NCBI GenBank assembly: GCA_022452285.1 | Contig: JAKUNG010000021.1 | Span: forward strand, 3,193-60,888 | DNA: 57,696 nucleotides | Direction of reading: 5' to 3' | Origin: Terriglobia bacterium | GTDB lineage: Bacteria; Acidobacteriota; Terriglobia; Versatilivoradales; Versatilivoraceae | Part shown: piece after piece, positions 19,146 through 28,711 of the stretch | Numbering within the stretch: the stretch's first letter is position 1 | Layout: the number at the start of each line of letters is the position of its first letter | Notes under the pieces: generated by a model | What the model was told of the DNA's origin: nothing | What the model saw: the letters and a program-made list of their open reading frames with translations, nothing else | Databases searched by the model: none | Position numbers and translations under genes: made by a program

Positions 19146-19826
19146 TCAAACCAAAAGGTATTGCCGAAAAAATTGGGTCATGCGAGTCCAAGAATCTTCA
19201 GCATCAGCCTGATCATATACCTCAGGTCTCTTGTGGTTAAAGAAAGCATGATCTCTGTTAGGGTATATATGAAACTCCACCTTTTTCCCACACTGCCTCA
19301 GTTCTGTTTCTAGATTTTGAACTGCCTGGGGAGGAACTGAGGGATCTTTTTCACCAAAAAATCCGAGAACAGGGGCTTCTAAAGATTTTATATTTGGTTT
19401 TACATTTGGATGTATCCCATAGTAATCAACACAAGCACCGATTATTGAATTACTGCAAGCAGCGTAAAGTGAAAGTTGACCTCCCATGCAAAAACCTACA
19501 CTACCAACATGTGATCCAGTAGTACTTGGAAGACTGCTCAAATAATTTATAGCATTATTCATCTCTTTGGCAGTTTTCTCAATATTAAGAGCCATCATTA
19601 GTTTACCTGCAGCATCTGGGTTTTTTGTTGATTGACCATGATATAAGTCCGGGGCTAATGCTACAAATCCTTCTTCAGAAAATCGATCAGCTACTTCTTT
19701 AATTTGATCAACCAGACCCCACCATTCTTGCAATACTATAATACCAGGTCCTCCTGTTACTGATTCGGCCAGATAACCCTGACAAAAATTGCCACCACCT
19801 GGAAAAGTTATCATTTTTCCATTCAT
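19146..19826 (-). CDS. Dienelactone hydrolase family protein
   Basis: A 226-residue alpha/beta-hydrolase with a cysteine nucleophile: GFCMGG with Cys113. The Asp is in FFGEKDPSVPP and the His in NRDHAFFN, completing the triad; VLQEWWGLVDQIK with its Glu is the usual DLH substrate-region motif. The protein has no signal peptide. The family includes carboxymethylenebutenolidase of chloroaromatic degradation, but many members are general hydrolases, and no aromatic-ring pathway is near, so I give only the family. A strong AAGGAGG lies about six bases before the ATG. It is downstream of pyruvate kinase on the same strand, 158 bp away. Confidence 0.88.
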   Translation of the reverse strand: MNGKMITFPGGGNFCQGYLAESVTGGPGIIVLQEWWGLVDQIKEVADRFSEEGFVALAPDLYHGQSTKNPDAAGKLMMALNIEKTAKEMNNAINYLSSLPSTTGSHVGSVGFCMGGQLSLYAACSNSIIGACVDYYGIHPNVKPNIKSLEAPVLGFFGEKDPSVPPQAVQNLETELRQCGKKVEFHIYPNRDHAFFNHKRPEVYDQADAEDSWTRMTQFFRQYLLV

Positions 19827-19984
19827 CTAATCCCTCCTTTGAATTCGTGATTACAACCTATGTCCTTCAAAATCCTTTTGATAGCGATTTATCCTATAAG
19901 GTCTTTCAAACATATAGGTATACTTTGACTTTGGTATAAACCTTAATCAAGGTTGAAGTTCCAATTTAATTAATCAAAGATATC

Positions 19985-21469
19985 CTAAAATAGTCTATTA
20001 TTATGGTCATCTTCTTGAGAACGTAAACCTTCCTCACTTGCTGAAGCTCCCACCTGATGAATCTTCATCATGTTAGTGGCTCCTTGTACATTCATTACCC
20101 CTGAAACTATAACCACAGTTTCATTTTTGATTGCTAGTTCCCTTTCAATTAAAATTTGGTCTGCTATTTGAATCAGGGTGTCAGTATTTGCAATCTCATT
20201 AATAAGAACAGGAAATACTCCTCGGAGTAAATTAAGTCGAGGGAAAACTGGTTTATTATGTGTGAAAGCAAAGATAGTTTGATTTGGCCGAAAACTAGAA
20301 ATAATATTGGCCGTAGAACCTGATGCAGTAAAAACAATTATTTTATCAGTCTTTAATTGGTTTGCTGCAAGTAAAGCTGCTTGGCAAACTCCATAGGTAG
20401 TTTTACTAGAGCGATCTTCAGAATGGAAACGTTCCTCAACAAAGCGAGAATATGGACCAGATCTGGCTTCTGTATGGGTCGCAATTCGATTCATTGTTCC
20501 TACAGCATCTAAGGGGAATCGCCCTATTGCCGTTTCAGCCGAGAGCATTAATGCATCTGTACCATCAAGAATAGCGTTGGCAACATCTGAAGTCTCTGCT
20601 CTAGTTGGTCGTGGGCTGTTGACCATAGATTCAAGCATTTGGGTTGCAGTAATTACAGGTTTTGCCAAACCTATTGCAGCTGTTATTAATTCTTTCTGTA
20701 AGACAGGTACACTTTCAGTTGGTAATTCAACACCTAAGTCTCCACGAGCGATCATAATTCCATCAGAGGCCTGTATAATATTTTGCAAATCATCGATAGC
20801 TTGCGGAGTTTCGATTTTTGCAATGATAGGGATGGTTGAATTATCTAGTTCCCTCAAAAGTTTTCTGACCTGTCCTAAATCCTCCCCTCTACGCACAAAC
20901 GAAAGAGCAAGATAGTCAATACTATGGTTCACAGCAAATTCTATGTCCAATTTATCTTTACTTGTGAGAACAGGCAGCGACAAAAAAGAATCAGGCAGAT
21001 TCAATCCCTTCCGATCGCTAAGAATGCCATCAAAGATCACTTCAGTAGTGATCTCTTTCAGGGAAGTTTCACGTACTTTGAGTTCAATTAATCCATCGTC
21101 TAGCAGTATCCTGTCTCCTGTTCGAACATCTTTGGGTAGAGACTTGTAGTTAACAGAAACAGTTTTTTCATCTCCCATTAGATCTTGGGTTGTTAAGGTA
21201 AAAAGCTGTTTTCTTTTTAGTTTAACTCGCCCTTTTTTGAAATGTCCTAGTCTAATTTTAGGTCCCTGTATATCAACTAAAATAGCAGTAGGACGATCGA
21301 GACAAGCAGAAAAACTTTGGATTCGTTGGACTACTTTTTTGTGGGAGACAAGATCACCATGTGACATGTTAAGTCGAAAAACATCAACTCCTTTTTTTAT
21401 TAATTGTTTTAGTGCAGAGTTGGATTTGCTGGATGGACCAACTGTCACGACAATCTTAGTTTTTCTCAT
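19985..21469 (-). CDS. pyk: Pyruvate kinase
   Basis: A 494-residue glycolytic enzyme that converts phosphoenolpyruvate and ADP to pyruvate and ATP. Motifs in order are RKTKIVVTVGPSS, FRLNMSHGD, the B-domain entry DIQGPKIRLG, IIAKIETPQAID with the catalytic Lys and metal-binding Glu, and MIARGDLGVELP. After these comes ITATQMLESMVNSPRPTRAE, the classic cation and substrate loop. The C-terminal allosteric domain is present and ends with a short acidic tail (SQEDDHNN). The ATG start matches the family. Nothing unusual in length or key residues. Confidence 0.96.
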   Translation of the reverse strand: MRKTKIVVTVGPSSKSNSALKQLIKKGVDVFRLNMSHGDLVSHKKVVQRIQSFSACLDRPTAILVDIQGPKIRLGHFKKGRVKLKRKQLFTLTTQDLMGDEKTVSVNYKSLPKDVRTGDRILLDDGLIELKVRETSLKEITTEVIFDGILSDRKGLNLPDSFLSLPVLTSKDKLDIEFAVNHSIDYLALSFVRRGEDLGQVRKLLRELDNSTIPIIAKIETPQAIDDLQNIIQASDGIMIARGDLGVELPTESVPVLQKELITAAIGLAKPVITATQMLESMVNSPRPTRAETSDVANAILDGTDALMLSAETAIGRFPLDAVGTMNRIATHTEARSGPYSRFVEERFHSEDRSSKTTYGVCQAALLAANQLKTDKIIVFTASGSTANIISSFRPNQTIFAFTHNKPVFPRLNLLRGVFPVLINEIANTDTLIQIADQILIERELAIKNETVVIVSGVMNVQGATNMMKIHQVGASASEEGLRSQEDDHNNRLF

Positions 21470-21843
21470 GACTAAACTATACTCCCAATATGGATGAATT
21501 GCCTGTAGAACTCAGAATTATAAAACTAGGTAGGGAAGCAGTTTTTAATTACAAAAGTTCCTTTTTATAAAGCTGTACAAAAATAGATCAATATTTAAAA
21601 TTTTGGGATGAAGTTTGATTTCATCTAAATGGATACGTGCTTCAACATAATACACATTCACCTTTTACTGCTTGTTCAATGGCATGAAAATTCAACTTAG
21701 TGTATCGTGACTGCCTTACTAAAACAATTAATGAGTGTCCAAGCTAAAGATTAAGTAAGCATTTTTTCTTAGATTGATAGTGATTTTAGATACAAAAGAA
21801 TTAGTCAATTATTACGGTGGTTTATTGATTTGAAACCCTTTTA
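21470..21843. other. Intergenic region between efp and pyk, no gene seen
   Basis: 374 bases between two minus-strand genes. It should hold the pyruvate kinase promoter and the end of the efp transcript. It is AT-rich, with stop codons frequent in all frames. I see no tRNA, no tmRNA-like end and no strong hairpin followed by a T tract. Confidence 0.45.
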
Positions 21844-22404
21844 TTAGCGGACTCTTTCTAGATAGGTTCCTTCGTTAGTATCAATGCGGATTTTTTCACC
21901 TGTGTTAACAAAAATGGGTACTTGGACTATCAATCCTGTCTCTAGTTTAGCAGGTTTATTGACGCTTGAAGCTGTTGCAGTTTTAAGTCCCGGTTCAGTT
22001 TCTATGACCTCCAGTTCAACTGTGTTTGGAATTTGAATGCCAACAGGATTTTCATCATAGAAGTCGACCTTGATAACAATATTTGAACTCAAGAATAGAA
22101 TATTGTCGCCTAGTATTGTTTGGTCTAAATGAATTTGTTCATAAGTTGAAATATTCATGAAGTAATAATCATTACCATCATTGTATAAATATTCCATATC
22201 CTGCTGGTCTAATGCTACTTTTTCAATATTATCAACCGATCGAAAGCGATAATCAGTAATTGCTCCAGTTTCCAGGTTTCTCAGTTTGGTCTGAATAAAA
22301 CCTCTTCCCTTGCCTGGAGTATGGTGAATAGCCGAGAAAACTGAGAATAATTTCTTTTCTTTTCTAATAATCATTCCTCGTCTCAAAGAAGTTGCTGAAA
22401 TCAT
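21844..22404 (-). CDS. efp: Elongation factor P
   Basis: A 186-residue translation factor that helps ribosomes through polyproline stretches. Its three OB-like domains are of normal length. The loop that inserts at the P site reads TPGKGRGF with Lys32 at the tip, the form that is beta-lysylated by EpmA/EpmB in E. coli; no epmA or epmB is in the window. The first in-frame ATG (22413) lies only one base from the GGAG and is too close to use it. The second ATG (22404), with about ten bases of spacing and the family opening MISATSLRRG, is my choice. It lies 72 bp downstream of the Xaa-Pro aminopeptidase gene, a common bacterial neighbour pair. Confidence 0.95.
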   Translation of the reverse strand: MISATSLRRGMIIRKEKKLFSVFSAIHHTPGKGRGFIQTKLRNLETGAITDYRFRSVDNIEKVALDQQDMEYLYNDGNDYYFMNISTYEQIHLDQTILGDNILFLSSNIVIKVDFYDENPVGIQIPNTVELEVIETEPGLKTATASSVNKPAKLETGLIVQVPIFVNTGEKIRIDTNEGTYLERVR

Positions 22405-22476
22405 TAAAATCATTCTCCTATTTAATGAATTTTGAATTGCTAAACATTCTTTTCTAGTATCCTAGCTAAGAATATC

Positions 22477-23790
22477 TCATTTTTCTAACATTAGTTGTTC
22501 AATTGCTACTGAATCTCTAGGTAGTGCACTAGAAATTATTTGATAACCATTGTCTGTAACAAGCACTTCATCCTCGATTCTAATTCCAAGATTCTCTTGA
22601 GGAATATAAATCCCAGGTTCAATCGTGATTACCATTCCAGGTTTTAGTAGAGTGGATGCTTGACTTGTCAAGTCATGTACTTCTAACCCTACGTGGTGGG
22701 AAATTCCGTGGATAAAGTAACGTCCTAGCTTCTGGCCATCATTATCCCTGCCATGGTTATTAATATATTGATATGCAGCTTGTTGAATAACATCATTTTG
22801 ACCAAGTCTGATCCCAGGTCGAATCTGTTTTAGGGCGGCCTCTTGCGCTCCAAGCACAACATTATAGATTTCACGTTGACGATTGGTAAAGTGACCATCG
22901 ACCGGGTAAGTCCGAGTTAAATCTGCACTGTAGTTTTCAAACTCGGCTCCAACATCAATTATGACTAAGTCTCCAGGCTGCATCTGTCGTTTGTTTTTCA
23001 TGTAGTGAAGTATTGTGGAGTTAGGCCCAGAAGCAATAATTGAAGGAAAAGCTGGTCTGGTAGCACCTCGGTTACGAAATTCAAATTCAATGACAGCTTC
23101 TACTTGGTATTCAAATTTACCAGAGGAAATTGTTTTAGCAGCTTTACGATGGGCCTCAACTGTTATTTCTACAGCTTTTTTCATTTTGTCTAGCTCTAGT
23201 TTTGACTTTTCCATACGCAATGCACCTAAAGCGGAACTAGCATCCAATAGTTGAATCTTGGGGAACCATTTCTTAATAGTTGCAATAAGTTTTGAATATG
23301 TTCGGCCTGCCAGGGTTTTTTCTGAGTTAATAGAGAGATTCGTATAGACTTTACTTTTTGTCATTCTGAGTTGGGAAAGTTCTGTTCGAAGTTTTTCCTT
23401 ACTTAGGACCCTTTGAATTCCTAGTTTTTCTGCTGTTGCTTGGTTTGGAGCCATACGGAAACCTGTCCATCTTTCTTGTTCCAGATCTCGAATTGGTAAA
23501 AATAATGTTTCTGTGTTGAACTTTTTGCCTGGGCTTAGGAGTAAGACTGCACCAGGTTCTTCACATCCAGTCAAATAGAAGAAATTCTTGTCGGGGACAT
23601 ATTCTTTTAGATCTACAAAGTCATTATTAAAAATAAGGGATACCTCTTCCTTTAATTGCTTTTGATAAGCAAGTCGTCTTGATGCATATTCTTCTTGAAT
23701 TGCAGTAGGATTTGAAAAGTATGAGCCACAAAAGAGAATTACACTGAAGATGATCCCAACGATCTTTGTTATGTAGATTGAATTCAACAT
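22477..23790 (-). CDS. Xaa-Pro aminopeptidase (M24B), with N-terminal membrane/signal segment
   Basis: A 437-residue metallopeptidase that removes the first residue before a proline. The N-terminal creatinase-like domain (about 30-185) is followed by the pita-bread catalytic domain. The five metal ligands are visible: two Asp in IDVGAEFENYSADLTRTYP, His in HGISHHVGLEVHD, Glu in TIEPGIYIP and Glu in GIRIEDEVLV. Unlike cytoplasmic PepP it begins with a hydrophobic stretch (about residues 5-27), suggesting export or anchoring. Its neighbour is elongation factor P, so two proline-related functions sit together, a linkage often seen in bacteria. Start is an ATG directly before the signal-like stretch. 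Confidence 0.88.
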   Translation of the reverse strand: MLNSIYITKIVGIIFSVILFCGSYFSNPTAIQEEYASRRLAYQKQLKEEVSLIFNNDFVDLKEYVPDKNFFYLTGCEEPGAVLLLSPGKKFNTETLFLPIRDLEQERWTGFRMAPNQATAEKLGIQRVLSKEKLRTELSQLRMTKSKVYTNLSINSEKTLAGRTYSKLIATIKKWFPKIQLLDASSALGALRMEKSKLELDKMKKAVEITVEAHRKAAKTISSGKFEYQVEAVIEFEFRNRGATRPAFPSIIASGPNSTILHYMKNKRQMQPGDLVIIDVGAEFENYSADLTRTYPVDGHFTNRQREIYNVVLGAQEAALKQIRPGIRLGQNDVIQQAAYQYINNHGRDNDGQKLGRYFIHGISHHVGLEVHDLTSQASTLLKPGMVITIEPGIYIPQENLGIRIEDEVLVTDNGYQIISSALPRDSVAIEQLMLEK

Positions 23791-23853
23791 GGAACCTCAA
23801 TTTTTTTTAGTATATTGTTTTACCTTATCTAATCTAAGTTCAGAAGAGTATTT

Positions 23854-25356
23854 TTATTTAATGTTTTTGTTTTTGGTCTGGAGAAAACGCGTTATTGGTG
23901 TTTGGAACAGTGACATTAATCCCATATAGAAAAACCCAGCTAAAAATATTAACGAAAAGGGAATCAAAATATAATTTCCACTTGACCATACATAAAGGGT
24001 GGTGAAGCAAAAATAGATTCCCAAAATGATCTCTATTAAAGGTGTAAATCCTATTTTACTCTGATATTTCTGTTGATTGACATAAGTACTAGTTGGGGAT
24101 TGAATAGAGTATTTCGGTGTTCGTTTAAAGGGACTCTCAATACCTAGCAGTGCTTCAATTACTGCTAGGGTGTTACTTACCGATAATCCAATTCCAATTG
24201 ACATCAATAATGGCAGATATTTTATTTGTTTCTTCCAGGAACTTGGACAAAGCTCCCTTTGAGAGAGAAGATAAAAAGAAGAGACTGATACTGTTGCTAA
24301 AAAAAATAAGGGAAAATCAATTAAAAGAATTTGAGACCAACCCTGATAAGATCGAAAAACCATGGTTGGGAAAAAGAGTAAAGAGAGAATCAACATCAAC
24401 GGGTAGCACAGATTTGCTGAAAGATGAAAAAATGCTTCAATTTTTATTTTTAATGTAATGTTGCTTCGAACAATGAAGGGTAATAACTTAACTCCATTTT
24501 GAACCAACCCCTTTGTCCAACGAAACTGCTGACTTTTAAAACTATTAATTTCAACTGGTAATTCAGCTGAACAAACTACATCGGGAAGGTAAATGAATCT
24601 CCATCCCTGAAGTTGGGCACGATAGCTTAAATCTGTATCTTCTGTAAGAGTGTCAAGTTGCCAGCCTCCAGCTGTTTCAATTGCCTTTCGTCTCCAGATT
24701 CCTGCAGTTCCATTAAAGTTAAAAAATCTTCCTGAAAGGTTTCGTCCACCATGCTCCATTACAAAATGTCCGTCTAAAAGAATAGCTTCTATCTGGGTTA
24801 AGTGACTGTAGTTTTGATTAATATGTCCCCAACGTACTTGGACCATTCCGATGGTTGGATCCGTGAAATAGTGGAGTGTGTCATGAAGAAAAGAAGTGTT
24901 GGGTATGAAGTCTGAATCAAAGATAGCAACAAACTCACCCTTTGCACTTTTTAAACCATAGGAAAGGGCCCCAGCTTTGTATCCAAAACGGTCTTTTCTA
25001 TGATGGTATTGGATATTAAACCCAATCTTCTGCAAATTGTTAACACAGTTCCGAGTAATGGACTGTGTTTCATCTGTTGAATCATCCAGAACTTGGATTT
25101 CTAAAAGGTGATGGGGATAATTAATTCTAACTACGGCTTCAATTAATCGTTTTGCAACATATTGTTCGTTATAAATTGGAAGTTGGATGGTAACTACTGG
25201 GAATTTATTCAGGACTGACTTATACCTAGGTTTATTGTTTCTATTTTTAAAATACAGGTAAATTAGTTGGTACCGATGTAGTCCATAAATGGCCAATATT
25301 CCCAATGTGGTTAGGTATGTGGGTAAAAAAAACCCACCAATAAAATCAGGTATCAA
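23854..25356 (-). CDS. Membrane glycosyltransferase family 2, cellulose synthase-like
   Basis: A 500-residue processive-type GT2. One N-terminal membrane helix (about 8-30) is followed by the cytoplasmic GT-A domain: VTIQLPIYNEQYVAKRLIEA, VLDDSTDET, FDSDFIPN (the DxD metal site), LTEDTDLSYRAQLQGW (the TED catalytic base) and QQFRWTKG (the QxxRW motif). At least four more hydrophobic segments follow. This layout resembles CslA mannan synthases and ceramide glucosyltransferase-like proteins. It probably transfers hexoses to a polysaccharide or lipid at the inner membrane; donor and acceptor are unknown. The start is TTG without a clear ribosome binding site; an in-frame stop lies shortly upstream. 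It is divergent from another membrane glycosyltransferase. Confidence 0.85.
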   Translation of the reverse strand: MIPDFIGGFFLPTYLTTLGILAIYGLHRYQLIYLYFKNRNNKPRYKSVLNKFPVVTIQLPIYNEQYVAKRLIEAVVRINYPHHLLEIQVLDDSTDETQSITRNCVNNLQKIGFNIQYHHRKDRFGYKAGALSYGLKSAKGEFVAIFDSDFIPNTSFLHDTLHYFTDPTIGMVQVRWGHINQNYSHLTQIEAILLDGHFVMEHGGRNLSGRFFNFNGTAGIWRRKAIETAGGWQLDTLTEDTDLSYRAQLQGWRFIYLPDVVCSAELPVEINSFKSQQFRWTKGLVQNGVKLLPFIVRSNITLKIKIEAFFHLSANLCYPLMLILSLLFFPTMVFRSYQGWSQILLIDFPLFFLATVSVSSFYLLSQRELCPSSWKKQIKYLPLLMSIGIGLSVSNTLAVIEALLGIESPFKRTPKYSIQSPTSTYVNQQKYQSKIGFTPLIEIILGIYFCFTTLYVWSSGNYILIPFSLIFLAGFFYMGLMSLFQTPITRFLQTKNKNIK

Positions 25357-25704
25357 GATTTTTCTAACTGGTTCTAGAAGGGACTAATATGTATTTAATT
25401 TGAAACGTAGAGTCTGAATATTGCAATTAAAACTCTATCCTATTTAGTTGCATCCAAACACGAATTCCAGATCAATTTAATACTAAAAGGTTAATTTAAA
25501 TAGAAGAACTGGCAAAATAAAACTTTTTAGATCTTTTTAAAAGTAAAAATGGCTATACCAAAAAACTCCCATTAAAATTTCTAAATGATTCCTTATCATA
25601 AAATTTCAAAGTTAGGAAATATCTAAAACCATGAATGAATTTTGTAGTAAAGATTAAAAACTTATTATTTTAGAATAAGATAACTCAAAATATTAGCTGA
25701 CTAT
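25357..25704. other. Divergent intergenic region between two glycosyltransferase genes
   Basis: 348 very AT-rich bases between two divergently read genes, so promoters for both are expected here. I see no gene, RNA or clear repeat, and no operator that I can defend. Confidence 0.45.
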
Positions 25705-27051
25705 ATGCTGGTGTATCAAAAAATTCAATTTATTTTTATGTGTCTCATTCGTAATAAGCTAGCTGATACTGGACTATTGATATGTGGGTTAGTGTCAGTA
25801 CTTTGGTACTGGAAAATTTATGATCTTGGAATCATTGGAGAAAAGATTCCAGAGTTTTTTTCTCTTTATCTTGTTGTATTTGTCCTTTATGTAATTGCCA
25901 TATTTTTTATCCGTTTTTCATCTTTAAAGTTAAAAGGACGAGTAGCATTCATCCTATTTTTTGGATTAATCTATCGTTTACTGTTACTACCAACAGCACC
26001 AACACTTTCAAACGACATTTACCGTTATGCATGGGAAGGATACTTACAAACTGAGGGAATTAGTCCATACCAACATAGCCCCAATTCAAAAGCGTTATTT
26101 GACTATCGCAATGAGTTTTGGCCCAGTGTTAATAATAAAGATGTTCCTGCAATTTATCCTCCTATGACTCAAATAGTCAACGCCTTTGTTTTTTTAGGTT
26201 TTCGAACTATTTTTGGATTTAAAATAGCTTTTTTGATCATAGAGGGTTTTCTTATCATTACAATATTGTCAATTCTGAAGCTCAGGGGGCAAAGTTTAGA
26301 AAGGATTCTGATATATGTATGGAATCCTCTAGTGATTGTGGAAATAGCTGGAAGCGGTCATCATGATGTATTAGTAGTATCATTGCTCTTAGGGGCTTTG
26401 TTCCTAATAGAGAAACGAAAGATATTACCATCAATATTATTTTTTTCAGGAGCTATTCTGTCAAAGTTTTACCCTTTGATTATGATACTAACTTTTCTAA
26501 AGGGCCTGTCAATTAGATATTGGGCAATTTTAATTGTTAGTTTAGTAACCATATCATTGCCTTATCTATTTGCCGGAAAAAATTTTTTTGAAGGCCTAAA
26601 AATTTATGGTCAAAACTGGCGTTTTTATGGGAGTTTATTTCCTACAATCTCAGACCAAGTATCTTCTGAGGCCGCAACAATGTTTATTATAATGTTCTTA
26701 CTTTTTGGATTAATTATGATCTTTTGGTTCAGTCGACACTGTCGATTACGACAGATGTTTTGGTTGACTGGTGCCATCATTCTTTTTACCCCCACACTAT
26801 ACCCTTGGTATCTCATTTGGATGATCCCATATCTCTGTTTTTTTCATAATCCAGCTTGGCTTTTACTTTCTGGGCTTTCTATGGTTTCCTATGAAGTATT
26901 AATAGACTGGAAAATAATACAGGTTTGGCAGCAAGACCCTCTATTTGTGAAGTTACAGTATTATCCATTTTATGGGTTTCTGTTATTTGGTTTCATACTG
27001 GAATTGTTCCGAAAATTCCAAGTTAATCAGAACAAAACCTCAAAGTTTTAA
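25705..27051 (+). CDS. Polytopic membrane glycosyltransferase, GT87/polyprenol-phosphate mannosyltransferase-like
   Basis: A 448-residue integral membrane protein with about ten or more hydrophobic helices. The first large periplasmic loop has TLSNDIYRYAWEGYLQTEGIS followed by YPPMTQIVNA, the pattern D-x-YRY-x-W(D/E)G...P-Y...YPP typical of GT-C enzymes that use polyprenyl-phosphate sugars (GT87 and MptB-like groups). The acidic Asp in that loop is the probable catalytic residue. It would transfer a hexose outside the inner membrane. The divergent GT2 gene could act in the same glycan or glycolipid pathway, but that is only proximity. No signal peptide apart from the first helix. Confidence 0.75.
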   Translation: MLVYQKIQFIFMCLIRNKLADTGLLICGLVSVLWYWKIYDLGIIGEKIPEFFSLYLVVFVLYVIAIFFIRFSSLKLKGRVAFILFFGLIYRLLLLPTAPTLSNDIYRYAWEGYLQTEGISPYQHSPNSKALFDYRNEFWPSVNNKDVPAIYPPMTQIVNAFVFLGFRTIFGFKIAFLIIEGFLIITILSILKLRGQSLERILIYVWNPLVIVEIAGSGHHDVLVVSLLLGALFLIEKRKILPSILFFSGAILSKFYPLIMILTFLKGLSIRYWAILIVSLVTISLPYLFAGKNFFEGLKIYGQNWRFYGSLFPTISDQVSSEAATMFIIMFLLFGLIMIFWFSRHCRLRQMFWLTGAIILFTPTLYPWYLIWMIPYLCFFHNPAWLLLSGLSMVSYEVLIDWKIIQVWQQDPLFVKLQYYPFYGFLLFGFILELFRKFQVNQNKTSKF

Positions 27052-27260
27052 AGTCTACAATGATTTTTAGCTTTTATTTTACAAATAAGTATACTTTGTT
27101 TCTAACCTGACAAAGACAAAAGAAGAGAGATATTAGAGAAAGACTAAATCAATTTTGAGATATGAGAACTTCTACCCTTTATGATTTGTAATAAAGTTTT
27201 TAATTCAGTCACTTCATTTCACTTTTAATATATTATTTTGTCATGGAATAGGAATGAATA

Positions 27261-28121
27261 ATGAGGACAATTAAAAGAGTTGGAATCATAGTAAATCCTA
27301 AAATTAGTACAGTACCTGTTGTTATCCAAGAATTGGAGAACTGGTTTAGAGAACGCAATATTGAGTTTGAATTAGACAATGAAACTGCTTCTATTGTTAA
27401 TCGACAAGGTATTCCAAAGTCAGAAATACCAAAGTGTTGTGACTTAATCGTAGCAATGGGAGGTGATGGGACACTACTTTCTGTAGCACGAATCTTAAAA
27501 ACCCATTTGGTTCCTATTTTGGCTGTGAATTTAGGCAGTCTAGGTTTTCTGACGGAGATAACGTTAGAAGAAATGTTTCCTACTTTAGAACTTGTTATAG
27601 CTGGAAAAGCAACTCTTCAACAGAGAATGATGATTGATGTTAGTGTGATTAGGGCTGGAAAGTGTATTAACTCCTATCAAGGCCTTAATGATGTAGTAAT
27701 AAACAAAGGAGTTTTAGCTCGCATCATCGATATTAACGTCAAGATAGACAATAATTTTGTAGCTACCTATAAGGCTGATGGAATAATTGTGGGCACTCCA
27801 ACTGGCTCAACAGCATATACACTGTCGGCGGGAGGATCAATTCTATATCCCACTCTTGATGCCATGGTAGTGACCCCAATTGCTTCTCATACGCTTACAT
27901 TTCGCTCTTTAGTTGTACCTGATTCCTCAGTAGTTGAACTAAGTTTAAAGCCAACACAAGAATCTATTTTCATGACTGTTGATGGGCAAATAGGATTAAA
28001 TCTTCAGGGGAAAGATCGTGTTTCTGTAAAGAAATCCTCAAATTATGTTGAGCTTATTCAGTCTCCAGAAAAGAGCTTTTTTGACATTCTGCGACAAAAG
28101 CTCAAGTGGGGTGAAAGATAA
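27261..28121 (+). CDS. nadK: NAD kinase
   Basis: A 286-residue ATP-dependent NAD kinase, the only route to NADP in most bacteria. It has the GGDGT motif (residues 67-71), the active-site region NLGSLGFLTE, and the family signature TPTGSTAYTLSAGGSI. Length is normal. A TAGGA site precedes the ATG at 27261. The ATL gene starts 29 bp downstream on the same strand. No fusion or oddity is visible. Confidence 0.95.
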   Translation: MRTIKRVGIIVNPKISTVPVVIQELENWFRERNIEFELDNETASIVNRQGIPKSEIPKCCDLIVAMGGDGTLLSVARILKTHLVPILAVNLGSLGFLTEITLEEMFPTLELVIAGKATLQQRMMIDVSVIRAGKCINSYQGLNDVVINKGVLARIIDINVKIDNNFVATYKADGIIVGTPTGSTAYTLSAGGSILYPTLDAMVVTPIASHTLTFRSLVVPDSSVVELSLKPTQESIFMTVDGQIGLNLQGKDRVSVKKSSNYVELIQSPEKSFFDILRQKLKWGER

Positions 28122-28150
28122 GCTAGATTTTCTTTAAGATTGAAGAGTGA

Positions 28151-28474
28151 ATGGCAATAAAATTAAGACAGAATTCTTTTTTTGAGAATGTTTATTTAAT
28201 TGTCCGAGATATTCCATTTGGACAAGTTGTAACCTACGGTCAAATTGCTGATTTATTGGGGAATCCTCGTATGGCCAGACAGGTAGGATGGGCAATGAAT
28301 AATTGCCCATCAGAATTGGCATGGTATAGGGTTGTTGGTACCAGAGGACGAATTTTAACTCATTCATTTGGTTGTGAAAAAGGAGATTGTACTCAACGTT
28401 ATCTCCTTGAACAGGAAGGGGTGAGCTTCATTGGTAGCATGGTGGATATAAAAAAACACCAGATCTCCTTATGA
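28151..28474 (+). CDS. Alkyltransferase-like (ATL) DNA-binding protein
   Basis: A 107-residue homologue of the DNA-binding domain of O6-alkylguanine-DNA alkyltransferase. It has the PFGQVVTYGQIADLLGNPRM segment (helix-turn-helix with the Tyr and Arg that flip the base) and RQVGWAMNNCP. Where active enzymes have Pro-Cys-His-Arg, this protein reads AWYRVVG with Trp58 in place of the acceptor cysteine, as known for ATL proteins such as E. coli YbaZ and fission yeast Atl1. It therefore should bind alkylated guanines and flag them for nucleotide excision repair, not repair them itself. It follows nadK closely, probably in one transcript. Confidence 0.88.
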   Translation: MAIKLRQNSFFENVYLIVRDIPFGQVVTYGQIADLLGNPRMARQVGWAMNNCPSELAWYRVVGTRGRILTHSFGCEKGDCTQRYLLEQEGVSFIGSMVDIKKHQISL

Positions 28475-28711
28475 TGCAGTATGCCCTTTAAAATGAAGGA
28501 GTTACTTTGATTTTTCTTTAAAGCCTAAATTGAATTATGATTCAGCTCGTTCATTGAAGTTTTCTTTTCTGCTCCAGCCAAGGTTTGGTTTTTTACAATA
28601 ATTCTATCGAAGATTTTTTCTAATCATAAAAGGCTGGAAGTATACCTTTTTTTGTTGGATTCACCATAAATTCCAGTCAAGAAAATATGTTAATATTTTG
28701 GCTAGAGGAAA

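Noticed and set aside
19939..19954. AACCTT-AATC-AAGGTT inverted repeat downstream of pyruvate kinase
   Set aside because: Six weak pairs and no T tract on the minus strand, so it is not supported as a terminator.
28595..28617. Short hairpin CCAA-GGT-TTGG followed by six T, before modA
   Set aside because: The stem is only four pairs and the loop three bases, too weak to call a terminator.
28475..28711. Possible ModE operator or molybdenum-cofactor riboswitch before modA
   Set aside because: No matching palindrome or conserved riboswitch core was found by eye.
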